Of a stretch of 63,093 bases of DNA, positions 17,459 through 26,205 are shown piece after piece; position 1 is the stretch's first letter, and each line of letters begins with the position of its first letter. Below the pieces are notes generated by a model. The model had not been told where the DNA came from. It saw only the letters and a list, made by a program, of their open reading frames with translations, and ran no database searches. The stretch is from Pirellulales bacterium (GTDB taxonomy: Bacteria > Planctomycetota > Planctomycetia > Pirellulales > Lacipirellulaceae), in contig JANQOF010000014.1 of NCBI GenBank assembly GCA_028279215.1, positions 1-63,093 of the forward strand, in the 5' to 3' direction. A program made the translations under genes and the position numbers.

Positions 17459-18282
17459 ATTGCGTCCCGCTCTTGGTCGGCAATCAACCGCGCCAAGTCG
17501 CCAAACGTTGTGATTCCGTCTGGCAGTGGATTGCGAATCGCGTCGCTGCAAGCGCTGACGATTAGCAGTATCACAGCAAGGGTCGGCACGGCGACGACGA
17601 ACCCCCAAAATGCCGACTCGGTAACCACGCCGACGTAGATCAACGCGCCGAGAGCAGCAAGGATCGCGGTGCCCAAGCCAATACCGTCTACCCAGTTCGA
17701 CGGTGAACTCAGGGACCACCACGGATTTCGCTTCAGCGGTGGCAACGACGTGTCGGAAATCCATTCCGCACGTCCATACAGTTGCTCAATCTTCCAGCCA
17801 CCAAGCACCTTTCCAATTTGCGTCGACGGACCAACCCGCTTGCCAACAACTTCGGGAAGTTTGCACAATCCGTGAAATACACCTGCCGGAGCACAAGGGA
17901 CGCCGAAAACCGTAGCGGGTTCCATGGATGTCCCCGGGGCAAGATCGGCAATGTGCTCGGCGAGTTTCCGAACGGTGAGTTCATGGGCCGTGCGTTTCTG
18001 CCACGCTTCCCACAAACGGCCACGCTGCGCCTTGCTCAGTCCCTTCCCGTTTGGCAGTCGAAGCCACACAATCCATCTCCGCTCGCTGAATTGAAATCCA
18101 AAATACTCAGCCAGCATGCTCAAGAACGCTAGAGGGCATTCGTGACTTTCTTCCACCGCTTCCCGGTACTCATTCACCGACGCATACGGATCGAGCACCA
18201 GCTTGTCGTCGACGTGCTCGTACACATACGCCTGAATCCCGCGCAGCACCTGTTCGGTCGTGAATCGCGTACGATCGTCCAT
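17449..18282 (-). CDS. hypothetical membrane protein
   Basis: I do not recognise this 277-residue protein. The N-terminal 170 residues are soluble and Trp/Arg-rich, with RWIVWLRLPNGKG and WEAWQKR. Two membrane segments follow, at about residues 200-220 (GLGTAILAALGALIYVGVV) and 226-246 (FWGFVVAVPTLAVILLIVSA). A short hydrophilic tail (TTFGDLARLIADQER) ends it. There is no signal peptide, so the bulk is probably cytosolic with a hairpin in the membrane. It starts 14 bases downstream of the BFN-domain gene and is probably cotranscribed with it. AAGGAA lies about seven bases before the ATG. Its stop is embedded in a half REP-like repeat shared with lysC. Confidence 0.8.
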   Translation of the reverse strand: MDDRTRFTTEQVLRGIQAYVYEHVDDKLVLDPYASVNEYREAVEESHECPLAFLSMLAEYFGFQFSERRWIVWLRLPNGKGLSKAQRGRLWEAWQKRTAHELTVRKLAEHIADLAPGTSMEPATVFGVPCAPAGVFHGLCKLPEVVGKRVGPSTQIGKVLGGWKIEQLYGRAEWISDTSLPPLKRNPWWSLSSPSNWVDGIGLGTAILAALGALIYVGVVTESAFWGFVVAVPTLAVILLIVSACSDAIRNPLPDGITTFGDLARLIADQERDAIRG

Positions 18283-18296
18283 GACTTGTTCCTTGG

Positions 18297-18704
18297 TTAC
18301 ATTTCCTGAGCGAGATCGGTTAACACGTCTTCGGCCACATAGATCGGCAACGGTGGCTCGCAGGTTACGGCCACGGCGATGGCATCTGACGGTCGAGCGT
18401 CGATTTCAATCAGCTCGCCCTCCTGGCGCACGCGAAGTTGGGCGTAGTAGGTGTGATCTTTCAGCGCGCTGATCACGACATCTTGAAACTCGCCCCCCAT
18501 CGATTCCACCGCGCTCACCAGCAGGTCGTGGGTGAGCGGGCGTGGAGTTTCGATTTGCTTTACGCGCCGATCGATGCTGGTCGCTTCGAAGATTCCAATC
18601 AAAATCGGAAAAGTGCGGTCTCCTTCGACTTCTCTTAAGTAGATGACTTGGCTGTCATTGATTTCGCTGATGATGATCCGCGAAAGCTCCATAGCGACGG
18701 GCAT
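18297..18704 (-). CDS. BFN-domain protein (DUF151 family)
   Basis: The 135-residue product is a single bifunctional-nuclease (BFN, PF02577) domain. The typical phrases are VIYLREVEGDRTFPILIGIFEA near residue 20, then TRPLTHDLL-like PRPLTHDLLVSAVESMGG, and IEIDARPSDAIAVAV at about 100. Related proteins were described as nucleases in plants and Mycobacterium-related species, but most bacterial members are uncharacterised. I start at the ATG at 18704 (MPVAMELSRI); the fifth codon is also ATG. It is followed closely by a membrane protein gene on the same strand. Confidence 0.92.
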   Translation of the reverse strand: MPVAMELSRIIISEINDSQVIYLREVEGDRTFPILIGIFEATSIDRRVKQIETPRPLTHDLLVSAVESMGGEFQDVVISALKDHTYYAQLRVRQEGELIEIDARPSDAIAVAVTCEPPLPIYVAEDVLTDLAQEM

Positions 18705-19013
18705 ATCGCGATTCCTTCTAGTTGATGGGTGGGGAAGAGCCTGTTCCTTTTGGTTGGTTTCATTCTAACCTCCACTCGCGCAGCGGTACAACTTCCACAC
18801 GTCTTCAACGCAGATTGATTGGGAAGGAGATGTGGGGATGCTGGGGATTGTGGTGATGCTTGACTCGTAGGCTAGATGTAGTAGCAACAAGACGCGAGAC
18901 CTCTGGTGGCGGTGGTTCCGGATTCAGCAGTCATGAACAGTTCGACAGTCCAACGCGATCGCAATCTGTTCCAATAAAACCAGGCACTTGGAGTGCACTA
19001 TCCCCTTCCAAAC
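18705..19013. other. intergenic region, nothing recognised
   Basis: About 310 bases between the BFN gene start and the end of the NTF2-like gene. It should hold the BFN promoter; I see no convincing gene, repeat or riboswitch. One short frame (18860-19063) has low-complexity Ser/Gly content and no family features. Confidence 0.5.
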
Positions 19014-19502
19014 TCAATCCGACGACGCAGGTTGCTCCAACTGCGACGTATGGTCGTGAATGATCACCCACCTGCCATCCTGTTTCTCAAGAACCAGCGT
19101 GAAGTTGCCGCCAATCGGATCGGGCTCGCGCTCGAGTTGCCAGCGCCCAAGCACCAGGGCCGCAGTGTCGCCAAGTGGACGGACCTCCAATTCCGAGAAC
19201 GTGGTGTGCCCCATGCGTTCTGGTGTGGGATACCGCTGCTGGTAACGCCGAAGCGTCTCGTCCCACCCGCGCCGAGTTGTGCCGCCAGAACTGAACGTCA
19301 AGTCGTCACTCTTCCAGTAGTACTCCATAAACCCACCAATGTCGCCGGCATTCCAGCGGCCGACTTGCTCAGTCAGCAACTCCTTGATTTCGGTGGCAAC
19401 GGAATCCTCGTCTGGCCGCTCAACAGCATGCAACCTTGGCCAACTGCAAAGCAATCCGATCAAGAGCAAACACAAAATAGCAACGCCAAGATGTCGCTTC
19501 AT
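19014..19502 (-). CDS. exported NTF2-like (SnoaL/DUF4440-type) protein
   Basis: This 162-residue protein has a signal peptide (HLGVAILCLLLIGLLCSW) followed by one NTF2-like cone fold. The family pattern is present: LLTEQVGRWNAGDIGGFMEYY, then RRGWDETLRRYQQRYP, and a C-terminal strand set FTLVLEKQDGRWVIIHDHTS. Members of the YybH/DUF4440 group bind small ligands; some are isomerases or polyketide cyclases, and the function here is unknown. ATG at 19502 follows a TTG two codons upstream that could also be used. It is flanked by repeat-rich DNA on the upstream side and stands alone. Confidence 0.85.
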   Translation of the reverse strand: MKRHLGVAILCLLLIGLLCSWPRLHAVERPDEDSVATEIKELLTEQVGRWNAGDIGGFMEYYWKSDDLTFSSGGTTRRGWDETLRRYQQRYPTPERMGHTTFSELEVRPLGDTAALVLGRWQLEREPDPIGGNFTLVLEKQDGRWVIIHDHTSQLEQPASSD

Positions 19503-19591
19503 TGTCAAACTCCTAAATAGCTATCGATGCAATTCCACGGGTGCCTGCATCGGTTACTCACCACTCGCCGGCACCGTTCTTTCCCAAATTC

Positions 19592-19690
19592 CAGAAAACG
19601 AATTCATGGGAATTTACTCGCCTTGAGCTGCCTGCTTGGTTTTCGTTTCTTTCTTGTTTTTTGGGCATGTTTTTACTTCGCTGGGGACTA
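19592..19690 (+). repeat. degenerate ~100-bp intergenic repeat, copy B
   Basis: Same-orientation relative of 1001-1096. The best matching blocks are CAGAAAACGA, TTTACTCGCCT, GTTTTCGTTTCTTTCTTG, TTTTTTGGGCATGTTTTTAC and TCGCTGGGGAC. A part is translatable as IPENEFMGIYSP, close to LPENDSRGLYSP in copy A. Confidence 0.5.
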
Positions 19691-19744
19691 TTCCGACCTC
19701 CATTTTTTCCATTCGTGCGCGCAAGCGGGGGCAATACTAACTTC

Positions 19745-19765
19745 CCCTCCCCGTGAAGGGGAGGG
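19745..19765. repeat. GC-rich hairpin
   Basis: CCCTCCCC (19745-19752) and GGGGAGGG (19758-19765) pair perfectly around a GTGAA loop. There is no T run, so it is more likely an intergenic repeat hairpin than a terminator. Confidence 0.55.
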
Positions 19766-20087
19766 ATCATCGATATGGCCTGCCCGTCGAGGAGACGGAC
19801 AACCGCGACATGCTACGGCAGTCCCATTAGATCAAACTGACTGGCGATTTCTACAACGAAATTCGGCCACACCCAATTCACCCTCCCTCTGAGCCCCAAA
19901 GGAAGGTGGACGACGATCCTTCGGCGAGCGGTTCTTGAGTGTGAGCCACTTCACCGACTCGGTCTGCAAAACTTGGCAAAGATATCGCGGGAGTTGCCCG
20001 TGAGACATGCCGTAGATATCTTGCTTAAGGTGCAAGCGTCGGTCTTGTGGCTCAATCAGCCCTCACTCTGTCAGCGAGGTTTCCGCG

Positions 20088-20525
20088 ATGAACAAGAAAG
20101 TATGTATTCTCCTCACCGTGAGTCTCTTGGCATTCGGACTTTACAGCCAAGCGACCGACAGCAACGCTCAAAGTGCTGGGTCTTCCGAACTGAATCGCCT
20201 GGCGGTGGTATGGTCGAGCGGAGATCCTGATGTCGCTCACCGCGTCGCGTTAATGTACACGCACGCGGCCAAAAAGGCTGGATGGTTTGATGATGTTGAG
20301 CTGATTGTCTGGGGGCCCAGCGCAAGGCTGCTCGCCGGCGACAAAGATCTCCAAGCGAAGATTGGGGAAATGCAGGCCGATGGCGTCGTGGTCGAAGCGT
20401 GCGTCGTATGTGCCGACTCTTTTGGCGTATCCGACCGGCTTCGCGAGTTAGGTCTCCCGGTCAAGCCGATGGGCAAACCCCTGTCGGATATGCTCAAGGG
20501 TGACTGGAAGGTGATTACGTTCTGA
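20088..20525 (+). CDS. exported DsrE-like protein
   Basis: The 145-residue product has a signal peptide (ILLTVSLLAFGLYSQA) and a DsrE/DsrF-like alpha/beta fold. The pattern RLAVVWSSGDPDVAHRVALMYTHAAKKAGWF, then VELIVWGPSARLL, MQADGVVVEACVVCADSFGV and the LRELGLPVKPMGKPLSDML end fit the DsrE family (PF02635). The C-x-x-C in ACVVCADS is typical of sulfur-relay members. The location outside the cytosol is inferred from the signal peptide. GCGAGG precedes the ATG by about ten bases. It is a lone plus-strand gene followed by a REP-like palindrome. Confidence 0.85.
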   Translation: MNKKVCILLTVSLLAFGLYSQATDSNAQSAGSSELNRLAVVWSSGDPDVAHRVALMYTHAAKKAGWFDDVELIVWGPSARLLAGDKDLQAKIGEMQADGVVVEACVVCADSFGVSDRLRELGLPVKPMGKPLSDMLKGDWKVITF

Positions 20526-20540
20526 CCGATGAATTGCGGG

Positions 20541-20604
20541 GTGAGCCGAACGCGCTAGCGTCGTTTAGTGCCAAAGAAATCCAAGGCTAGCGCCTTCGGC
20601 TCAC
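20541..20604. repeat. REP-like palindrome, copy 2, between DsrE-like gene and valS
   Basis: GTGAGCCGAACGCGCTAGCG (20541-20560) pairs with GGCTAGCGCCTTCGGCTCAC (20585-20604) with one mismatch. It is 15 bases after the DsrE-like stop and 62 bases beyond the convergent valS stop. Its relatives are at 1767-1831 and 17435-17458. Confidence 0.8.
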
Positions 20605-20666
20605 ATTACCCGGCGCTACCATTCAGCTTGGATAGAACGCTAGGGTGATGAACAAACCGCCGCGGC

Positions 20667-23600
20667 CTACGCCCCCAGTTTCTCTAGCGCAGCCACGATG
20701 CTGGCGAGTTTCTTCTCGGTGTCGGCAAGTTTGGCTCGCTCACCGTCGACCACTTCGGCGGGCGCGTTGGCTACGAACTTCTCGTTCTTCAGCTTGCCCT
20801 GAATTGCGCCGACGTACTTTGTCAGCTTGTCGCGCTCGCTCGTCAGCCGCTTCTGTTCGGCTTCGACGTCGATGTAGTCGCTAATGTCGACGTGCACTTC
20901 GATGCCCACCAGGTCGCCCGATAGTGGAATGCTGGCCGCCATGTCGGGCGCGGTGACTTTAGGGCCCACACTCGACGCGTGGGCGTTTGCCATCTTGGCG
21001 AAGTAGGGCTGCATGGCTTCGAGTCGTGTCGCTACTTCCGCTGAGCACTTCACGCCGAACGCAAGCTCGTCCTTCATCGTAATGTTCTGCCGACTGCGAA
21101 TCTCTCGCACCGCGCCCAGCACGGCTTGGAACTCGGCAAACTGCGACTCGATTGCCGAATCGACCCACGTGTCATCGAACTTCGGCCACTCGGCGATGCA
21201 AACGCTCTCACTTGCCGCCGCCGTCTCGGGCAGCCCTCGTGTGGGGCAAACTTCGCCCAGCAATTGCCAAATCTCCTCGGTAAGAAACGGCACCATCGGA
21301 TGCAACAGCCGTACGAGCGTGTCGAGCGAGTGCGCGAGCACGCGTTGAGCCACCGTTCGCTGCTCGGGCACGCCAAATCGCGCCTTGGTCATTTCGACGT
21401 AGAAGCTACAGAACTCGTCCCACGCGAAATCGTACAAGGTGCGAGCGGCGTCGGCGTAGCGGTAGGTATTCAGAGCGTGCTTCACTTGGCGGGTCACGGT
21501 CGAGAGTCGCGACAGCAGCCAACGGTCTTCGAGCAGCAACTCAGCTTTGGACACTTCGCCCGGCGTGAAGTCTTCGAGATTCGCTAAGGCAAACCGCGAC
21601 GCGTTCCAAATCTTGTTACAGAAATTACGGCCCAGTTCAAATCGATCGCTCACCACCGCGCCGCGCGGCAGCGATTGGTCCTCTTCCTTCTCGGCCCACT
21701 GCGTGCTGAACGCCTGGCCGCACTTATCGCAGTCGACGCGCGGAAGAATGCGGTTTTTCTTAGTTTGCTTGATCAAAGCGTCGCAGTGCGGGCACTCGAA
21801 CTCCACCGGCATCCGTACGTCTTGCGTTTCGGTAGTCAGATAGGCAATACCAAACCGCAGCGCATCGGCGCCGAACTTCTGAATCACGTCGAGCGGGTCG
21901 ATTCCGTTGCCCTTCGACTTACTCATCGTCTCGCCGAAGCCATCGAGGATTTTGGGGTGAATGTACACCTCGTGGAACGGCACCTCGCCCATGTTGTACT
22001 CACCCATGATCACCATCCGCGCCACCCACAGCGTGATGATGTCGCGCGACGTGATGAGCGTGGTCGTGGGATAGAACGTATGCAGCTCGTCGGTCTCCTC
22101 GGGCCAACCAAGCGTGGAGTGGGGCCAGAGGGCGGAGCTGAACCATGTGTCGAGGACTTCTTCATCTTGGGCGAAGCCAACCGCCTCTAACAACTCGACT
22201 ATCTCTGAATCAGTCTCATTGCGAACGCAAACGAGAACGTCGTGGTCGTAGTCGTCTTCATCAACATCTATCGTAATAGACCACGAGCCAGCGTCCGCTG
22301 TTAGAGGGCTGCCACCTATCGTTGCGGCAACTTTGCCTTCGGCCACCCAATCGGCGAGCGTCTGAATTCTGTCGCCCAGCGTTTTTCCAAGTGGAACCTC
22401 CGCATCACCACTGAGCCGCCAGATAGGAATCCGATGCCCCCACCAGAGCTGCCTACCAACTGGCCAGTCGCGTTTCTCGCCAAGCCAGTCGAGATAGCTC
22501 TTCGCGTAGCGCTCGGGGATGATACGGACCTTGTGGTTCGTCACCGCGTCCATCGCCGTTTGGGCAAGCTCATCCATTTTGACGAACCACTGGTCCGCCA
22601 AGTACGGCTCGATTGGCGTTTTCGAGCGGTCGCTGTGCGCCAGGTCGATCTCGCGGTCTTCGCGGTCGGTCTCGGGGTCGTGCAGGCCCTCGATAGTTAA
22701 GTCGTCGACCACCGCGTCGCGGGCCTTCTTCATCGTTAGGCCGCGGTACTTCTCGGGCACGTTTTCGTTCAGCGCGCCGTCGGAATTCATAATGTTGATT
22801 GCGCCGATTTCTAGATTCCGCTGCCAGACGTCGTAGTCGTTCGCATCGTGCGCGGGCGTGATCTTCACGCACCCCGATCCTAGCTCTGGCTTGGACCAAA
22901 TGTCGGCGATGAGCGGAATCTGCCTCCCCGTAAGCGGCAGTTCGAGCATCACGCCGCGGGCCGCCATGTCGCGGAGCGTTTCGAGCTCTGCGAGTTTCGT
23001 CTTCTTGTGCTCGCTCAGCGCTTCGAGCTGCGCTTCGATAGGCGGTTGCTCCTTTGCCGGCGCTGCAGCCAATTTATCCTTCAAGTCGGCTTCCACTTTG
23101 TCGAGCTGTTTAGCCGGGTCGGGGTGCACCGCGACGGCTGTGTCGCCGAGCATCGTTTCGGGGCGCGTAGTGGCAATCGTCACGTGCGTCGGCTCGCCCG
23201 GCTGCGGGTCGATGACCGGATACTTGAAGTGCCAGAAGTGGCCTTTCACGGGGTCATGGAACACCTCGTCGTCGCTCACCGCGGTTTGCAGATAGGTGTC
23301 CCAATTCACCAGCCGTTTACCGCGATAAATCTTTCCATCGGCAAATAGCTTGAAGAAAGTCTCTCGCACCGCACGGGCGCAGGTGTCGTCGAGCGTGAAC
23401 CGTGTGCGCTCCCAATCGCAACTGCAGCCGAGTTGCTTGAGTTGGCCGAGGATCCGTTTTTCGTACTGCTCTTTCCACTGCCAGATTCGCTCGACAAGGC
23501 CTTCGCGGCCCAGATCGTGGCGAGAGACTTTCTCCTCGGCCAGCAACCGCCGCTCCACCACCGCCTGCGTGGCGATGCCCGCGTGGTCGGTGCCGGGCAT

Positions 23601-23849
23601 CCACAATGTGTTGTAACCTTCCATTCGCCGCATCCGTACGAGGATATCTTGCAGCGTGTTATTGAGCGCATGGCCCAAGTGCAGTGCGCCCGTCACGTTG
23701 GGCGGCGGGATGACGATGGTGTACGGCGGCTTGCCATCGACTACCTCGGACTCCTTGGGGTCGGCGTGGAAGTAGCCCTGCTTCTCCCAAAACGGGTACC
23801 ACTTCTCCTGCGCGGCGGCGTGATCGTACTGGGCGGGAAGATTCTTCAT
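20667..23849 (-). CDS. valS: valyl-tRNA synthetase
   Basis: The enzyme charges tRNA-Val. Class I motifs are H57LGH60 in PNVTGALHLGHAL and TMSKS at about residues 641-645, with the Lys replaced by Thr as in many ValRS. The CP1 editing domain shows TRPETMLGDTAVAVHP. After TMSKS there is a four-cysteine zinc ribbon (C686, C689, C707, C710: CPHC and CDKC). The C-terminal coiled-coil arm ends in EKKLASIVAALEKLGA. The length of 1060 is longer than most (about 880-950). I chose ATG 23849, which gives the expected MKNLPAQYDHAAAQEKWYP; the open frame upstream is repeat-like sequence. No Shine-Dalgarno is visible. Confidence 0.96.
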   Translation of the reverse strand: MKNLPAQYDHAAAQEKWYPFWEKQGYFHADPKESEVVDGKPPYTIVIPPPNVTGALHLGHALNNTLQDILVRMRRMEGYNTLWMPGTDHAGIATQAVVERRLLAEEKVSRHDLGREGLVERIWQWKEQYEKRILGQLKQLGCSCDWERTRFTLDDTCARAVRETFFKLFADGKIYRGKRLVNWDTYLQTAVSDDEVFHDPVKGHFWHFKYPVIDPQPGEPTHVTIATTRPETMLGDTAVAVHPDPAKQLDKVEADLKDKLAAAPAKEQPPIEAQLEALSEHKKTKLAELETLRDMAARGVMLELPLTGRQIPLIADIWSKPELGSGCVKITPAHDANDYDVWQRNLEIGAINIMNSDGALNENVPEKYRGLTMKKARDAVVDDLTIEGLHDPETDREDREIDLAHSDRSKTPIEPYLADQWFVKMDELAQTAMDAVTNHKVRIIPERYAKSYLDWLGEKRDWPVGRQLWWGHRIPIWRLSGDAEVPLGKTLGDRIQTLADWVAEGKVAATIGGSPLTADAGSWSITIDVDEDDYDHDVLVCVRNETDSEIVELLEAVGFAQDEEVLDTWFSSALWPHSTLGWPEETDELHTFYPTTTLITSRDIITLWVARMVIMGEYNMGEVPFHEVYIHPKILDGFGETMSKSKGNGIDPLDVIQKFGADALRFGIAYLTTETQDVRMPVEFECPHCDALIKQTKKNRILPRVDCDKCGQAFSTQWAEKEEDQSLPRGAVVSDRFELGRNFCNKIWNASRFALANLEDFTPGEVSKAELLLEDRWLLSRLSTVTRQVKHALNTYRYADAARTLYDFAWDEFCSFYVEMTKARFGVPEQRTVAQRVLAHSLDTLVRLLHPMVPFLTEEIWQLLGEVCPTRGLPETAAASESVCIAEWPKFDDTWVDSAIESQFAEFQAVLGAVREIRSRQNITMKDELAFGVKCSAEVATRLEAMQPYFAKMANAHASSVGPKVTAPDMAASIPLSGDLVGIEVHVDISDYIDVEAEQKRLTSERDKLTKYVGAIQGKLKNEKFVANAPAEVVDGERAKLADTEKKLASIVAALEKLGA

Positions 23850-23968
23850 GAATGCGGAGTTCGGATTGCGGAATGATTGATCGTTAGCCGCGCCGCACGG
23901 CGGAGCGGGTCGAGAAGACACAGATTTTCTCGCAAACCCGCGAAGGCGCAAAGGGTGATCGTACAGCC

Positions 23969-25555
23969 CTACCCTGGCCCCTGCCGCCCGACTCCTGCCC
24001 CCTCATCCTTGCACAACTTGTACTCGATGCTGTCGACCAGCGCGTCCCAACTGGCTTGGATGACGTTTTCGTCGACGCCCACGGTGCCCCATACTTCGCC
24101 ATCTTCGTCGCGGCTTTCGATGGTCACTCGCACGCTGGCCGCAGTGGCTGCCTCGCTGTTGATGACTCGCACTTTGTAATCGACCAAGTGCATACCCCGG
24201 AGGTTCGGAAACAGGCCGTTGAGCGCCTTTCGCAAGGCCGCGTCGAGTGCGTTCACGGGGCCGTCCCCTTCGGCCACTTCGTGGCGAACCTCGTCGCCAA
24301 CCATCAATTTCACGGTCGCTTCGGTAGAAGGCGTGCCGCCACGGCTCTCGACTTCGGTGTGGAACTTGATGAGTTCGAAGTGCGGCGTGTAGGTTCCAGC
24401 CGCGCGCTTCACCAACAGGTCGAATGACGCGCCGGCAGCTTCAAATTGGAAGCCTCGGTTCTCCTTATCGACCACCTCTCGAAGGATGCGATCCATCAGC
24501 GCTTTGTCTTCCTCGATATTGTGCTTGGTGGTCATCGCGATGATGTTCGAGCGACCTGATAGCTCGCTCACCAGCACGCGTCGTTCGTTGCCGACCCTTT
24601 CCGGCTCGATGTGCTCGTAACTGTGGGCCACCCGATTCACCGCATGCACGTGCATGCCACCTTTGTGCGCGAAGGCGCTAGGGCCGACGAACGGTTGGCT
24701 GTTGCGATAGCCCATGTTGGCGATTTCGTACACGTATCGCGACAGCTCGGTCAGGTGTTCCAACTCGCCACGTTCGAGCACGTCGTAGCCCTGCTTTTTG
24801 AGGGCCAGGTTGGCGATCACGGAAACCAAGTCGGCGTTGCCACACCGCTCGCCCAGCCCATTGATGGTTCCCTGCACCTGAATCGCGCCGGCGTCGATCG
24901 CCGCCAGCGAGTTGGCCACCGCCAGATCGCCATCGTTGTGCGTGTGAATACCAAGTGGCACGTCGACTTTGGCAGCGGCTTCTTTGGCAATGCGGGCGAC
25001 CTCTTCAGGCATGCTGCCGCCGTTGGTATCACACATCACCACATGCGAAGCGCCGGCGCTCGCTGCCGCTTGGATCGTCTTAGCGGCATACTCGATGTTT
25101 GCTTTCCAGCCGTCGAAAAAGTGCTCCGCGTCGTAGATGACTTGCCGGCCCAGCTTCGCGAAGTACTCCACCGTCTCGCCGATCATCGCCAGGTTCTCGT
25201 CTTCCGACACGCGCAGGACCTCAGCGACGTGGAAGTCGCTGGTCTTGCCGACAATGGTGATCACCGGAGCCTCCGAAGCGACCAACGCTTTCATACCGGG
25301 ATCGTCGGCCGGGGCAACTCCTTTGCGACGCGTCATGCCAAACGCACACACTCGGCTGTGCGTTAGCGGCTCGGTCGCCAATCGTTTGAAGAAGTCGGCA
25401 TCCTTTGGGTTCGACAGCGGGTAGCCACCCTCTACGTAGTCGAACCCCATCTCGTCCAACCGACGAGCGATCAACACCTTGTCTTCCAGCGAAAAGTTCA
25501 CCCCTTCGCCCTGGGCGCCGTCGCGTAAAGTGGTGTCGTAGAGTTCGATGTGCAT
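23969..25555 (-). CDS. cimA: citramalate synthase
   Basis: The enzyme condenses pyruvate and acetyl-CoA to (R)-citramalate, starting the pyruvate route to isoleucine. The TIM-barrel domain begins IELYDTTLRDGAQGEGVNFS and has GGYPLSNPKDADFF and LGIHTHNDGDLAVANSLAA, both fitting CimA better than LeuA. The C-terminal regulatory domain (residues about 400-515) ends at VDSIEYKLCKDE. The length of 528 is normal. The last residues (GAGVGRQGPG) are read from the same G-rich repeat found in leuS, so the true family end may be a few codons earlier. Upstream, 15 bases separate it from the four-helix-bundle gene. ATG 25555 fits the family start. Confidence 0.93.
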   Translation of the reverse strand: MHIELYDTTLRDGAQGEGVNFSLEDKVLIARRLDEMGFDYVEGGYPLSNPKDADFFKRLATEPLTHSRVCAFGMTRRKGVAPADDPGMKALVASEAPVITIVGKTSDFHVAEVLRVSEDENLAMIGETVEYFAKLGRQVIYDAEHFFDGWKANIEYAAKTIQAAASAGASHVVMCDTNGGSMPEEVARIAKEAAAKVDVPLGIHTHNDGDLAVANSLAAIDAGAIQVQGTINGLGERCGNADLVSVIANLALKKQGYDVLERGELEHLTELSRYVYEIANMGYRNSQPFVGPSAFAHKGGMHVHAVNRVAHSYEHIEPERVGNERRVLVSELSGRSNIIAMTTKHNIEEDKALMDRILREVVDKENRGFQFEAAGASFDLLVKRAAGTYTPHFELIKFHTEVESRGGTPSTEATVKLMVGDEVRHEVAEGDGPVNALDAALRKALNGLFPNLRGMHLVDYKVRVINSEAATAASVRVTIESRDEDGEVWGTVGVDENVIQASWDALVDSIEYKLCKDEGAGVGRQGPG

Positions 25556-25570
25556 TGGAAGATTCGGGGG

Positions 25571-25963
25571 TCAGGGGTGGGGGATCAGGGAATCTTGCTT
25601 GCGAGATTCAAGAGATCGTTGGAGGCCGCGGAGCATACGACGCTCTTCGGCAATGGATTCGAGGAGGGGAGCGGTTCGTTCGCGGGTTACATACTCAAGT
25701 TGAATTGAGAGTTCTACATACGTTTCGACTTCGGCTAGCGAACCGACCGCAATTGACAGGCATCGCAGGTACTCCTTGGTTGACTTACGTGCGTGACCTT
25801 CCGCAATGTTCGCCGGGACGGAGGCGATGGCCCTTCGCAACTGGCTAGTAAGTCCGAACCTCTCATCATCTGGGAAAGTTCGAGTCATCGCATAAACCCG
25901 CTCACACAACTCCATCCCAAGCTGCCAAACCTTCAAGTCACGAAAACTATCGATCTCGCTCAT
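25571..25963 (-). CDS. four-helix-bundle protein (S23-like family)
   Basis: The 130-residue protein belongs to the four-helix-bundle family (PF05635, TIGR02436), named from proteins encoded in 23S rRNA insertions. The signature is FRDLKVWQLGMELCERVYAMT, then SQLRRAIASVPANIAEGHAR, TKEYLRCLSIAVGSLAEVETYV and a last helix before RSLESRKQ. The function is unknown; relatives are linked to diversity-generating retroelements (Avd) and to repeat-flanked cassettes. I start at ATG 25963 (MSEIDSFRDL); an upstream frame of 11 codons is repeat sequence. G-rich 'ggatcaggg' repeats lie at both ends, so it looks like a passenger of repeat DNA. Confidence 0.9.
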   Translation of the reverse strand: MSEIDSFRDLKVWQLGMELCERVYAMTRTFPDDERFGLTSQLRRAIASVPANIAEGHARKSTKEYLRCLSIAVGSLAEVETYVELSIQLEYVTRERTAPLLESIAEERRMLRGLQRSLESRKQDSLIPHP

Positions 25964-26021
25964 GCCCTGACACTCAGTCCCTGATCCCTGCCTCACGAAT
26001 CCTGGCGCCTCCTACACAAAC

Positions 26022-26052
26022 AAAAAAACCCTGAGGCTAGGCCTCAGGGTTT
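26022..26052 (-). terminator. intrinsic terminator, downstream of the first PEP-CTERM gene
   Basis: AAACCCTGAGGC (26026-26037) and GCCTCAGGGTTT (26041-26052) pair perfectly around a TAG loop. On the minus strand the hairpin is followed by a run of T (A run 26022-26028). It lies about 150 bases past the PEP-CTERM gene stop. Confidence 0.9.
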
Positions 26053-26205
26053 GGATTGTACCGGAATGTACCGAACTGCCCTAAGACTGTCGCTCCTGGG
26101 TGATAATAATGATTCGGACGCTATTGCTGGGGAGAATCATAACAGGCTGCACAAGCGACGGACTACTCTCGATTCGCAGTAAGTCTAGCTGAATTTAGCC
26201 GCGGG

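Larger units (their letters stand above)
19503..20087. other. gene-free region with repeats
   Basis: No gene is convincing here. The region holds copy B of the ~100-bp degenerate repeat (19592-19690) and a perfect GC-rich hairpin (19745-19765). Towards its right end comes the leader of the DsrE-like gene, including GCGAGG about 11 bases before its ATG. Confidence 0.55.
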
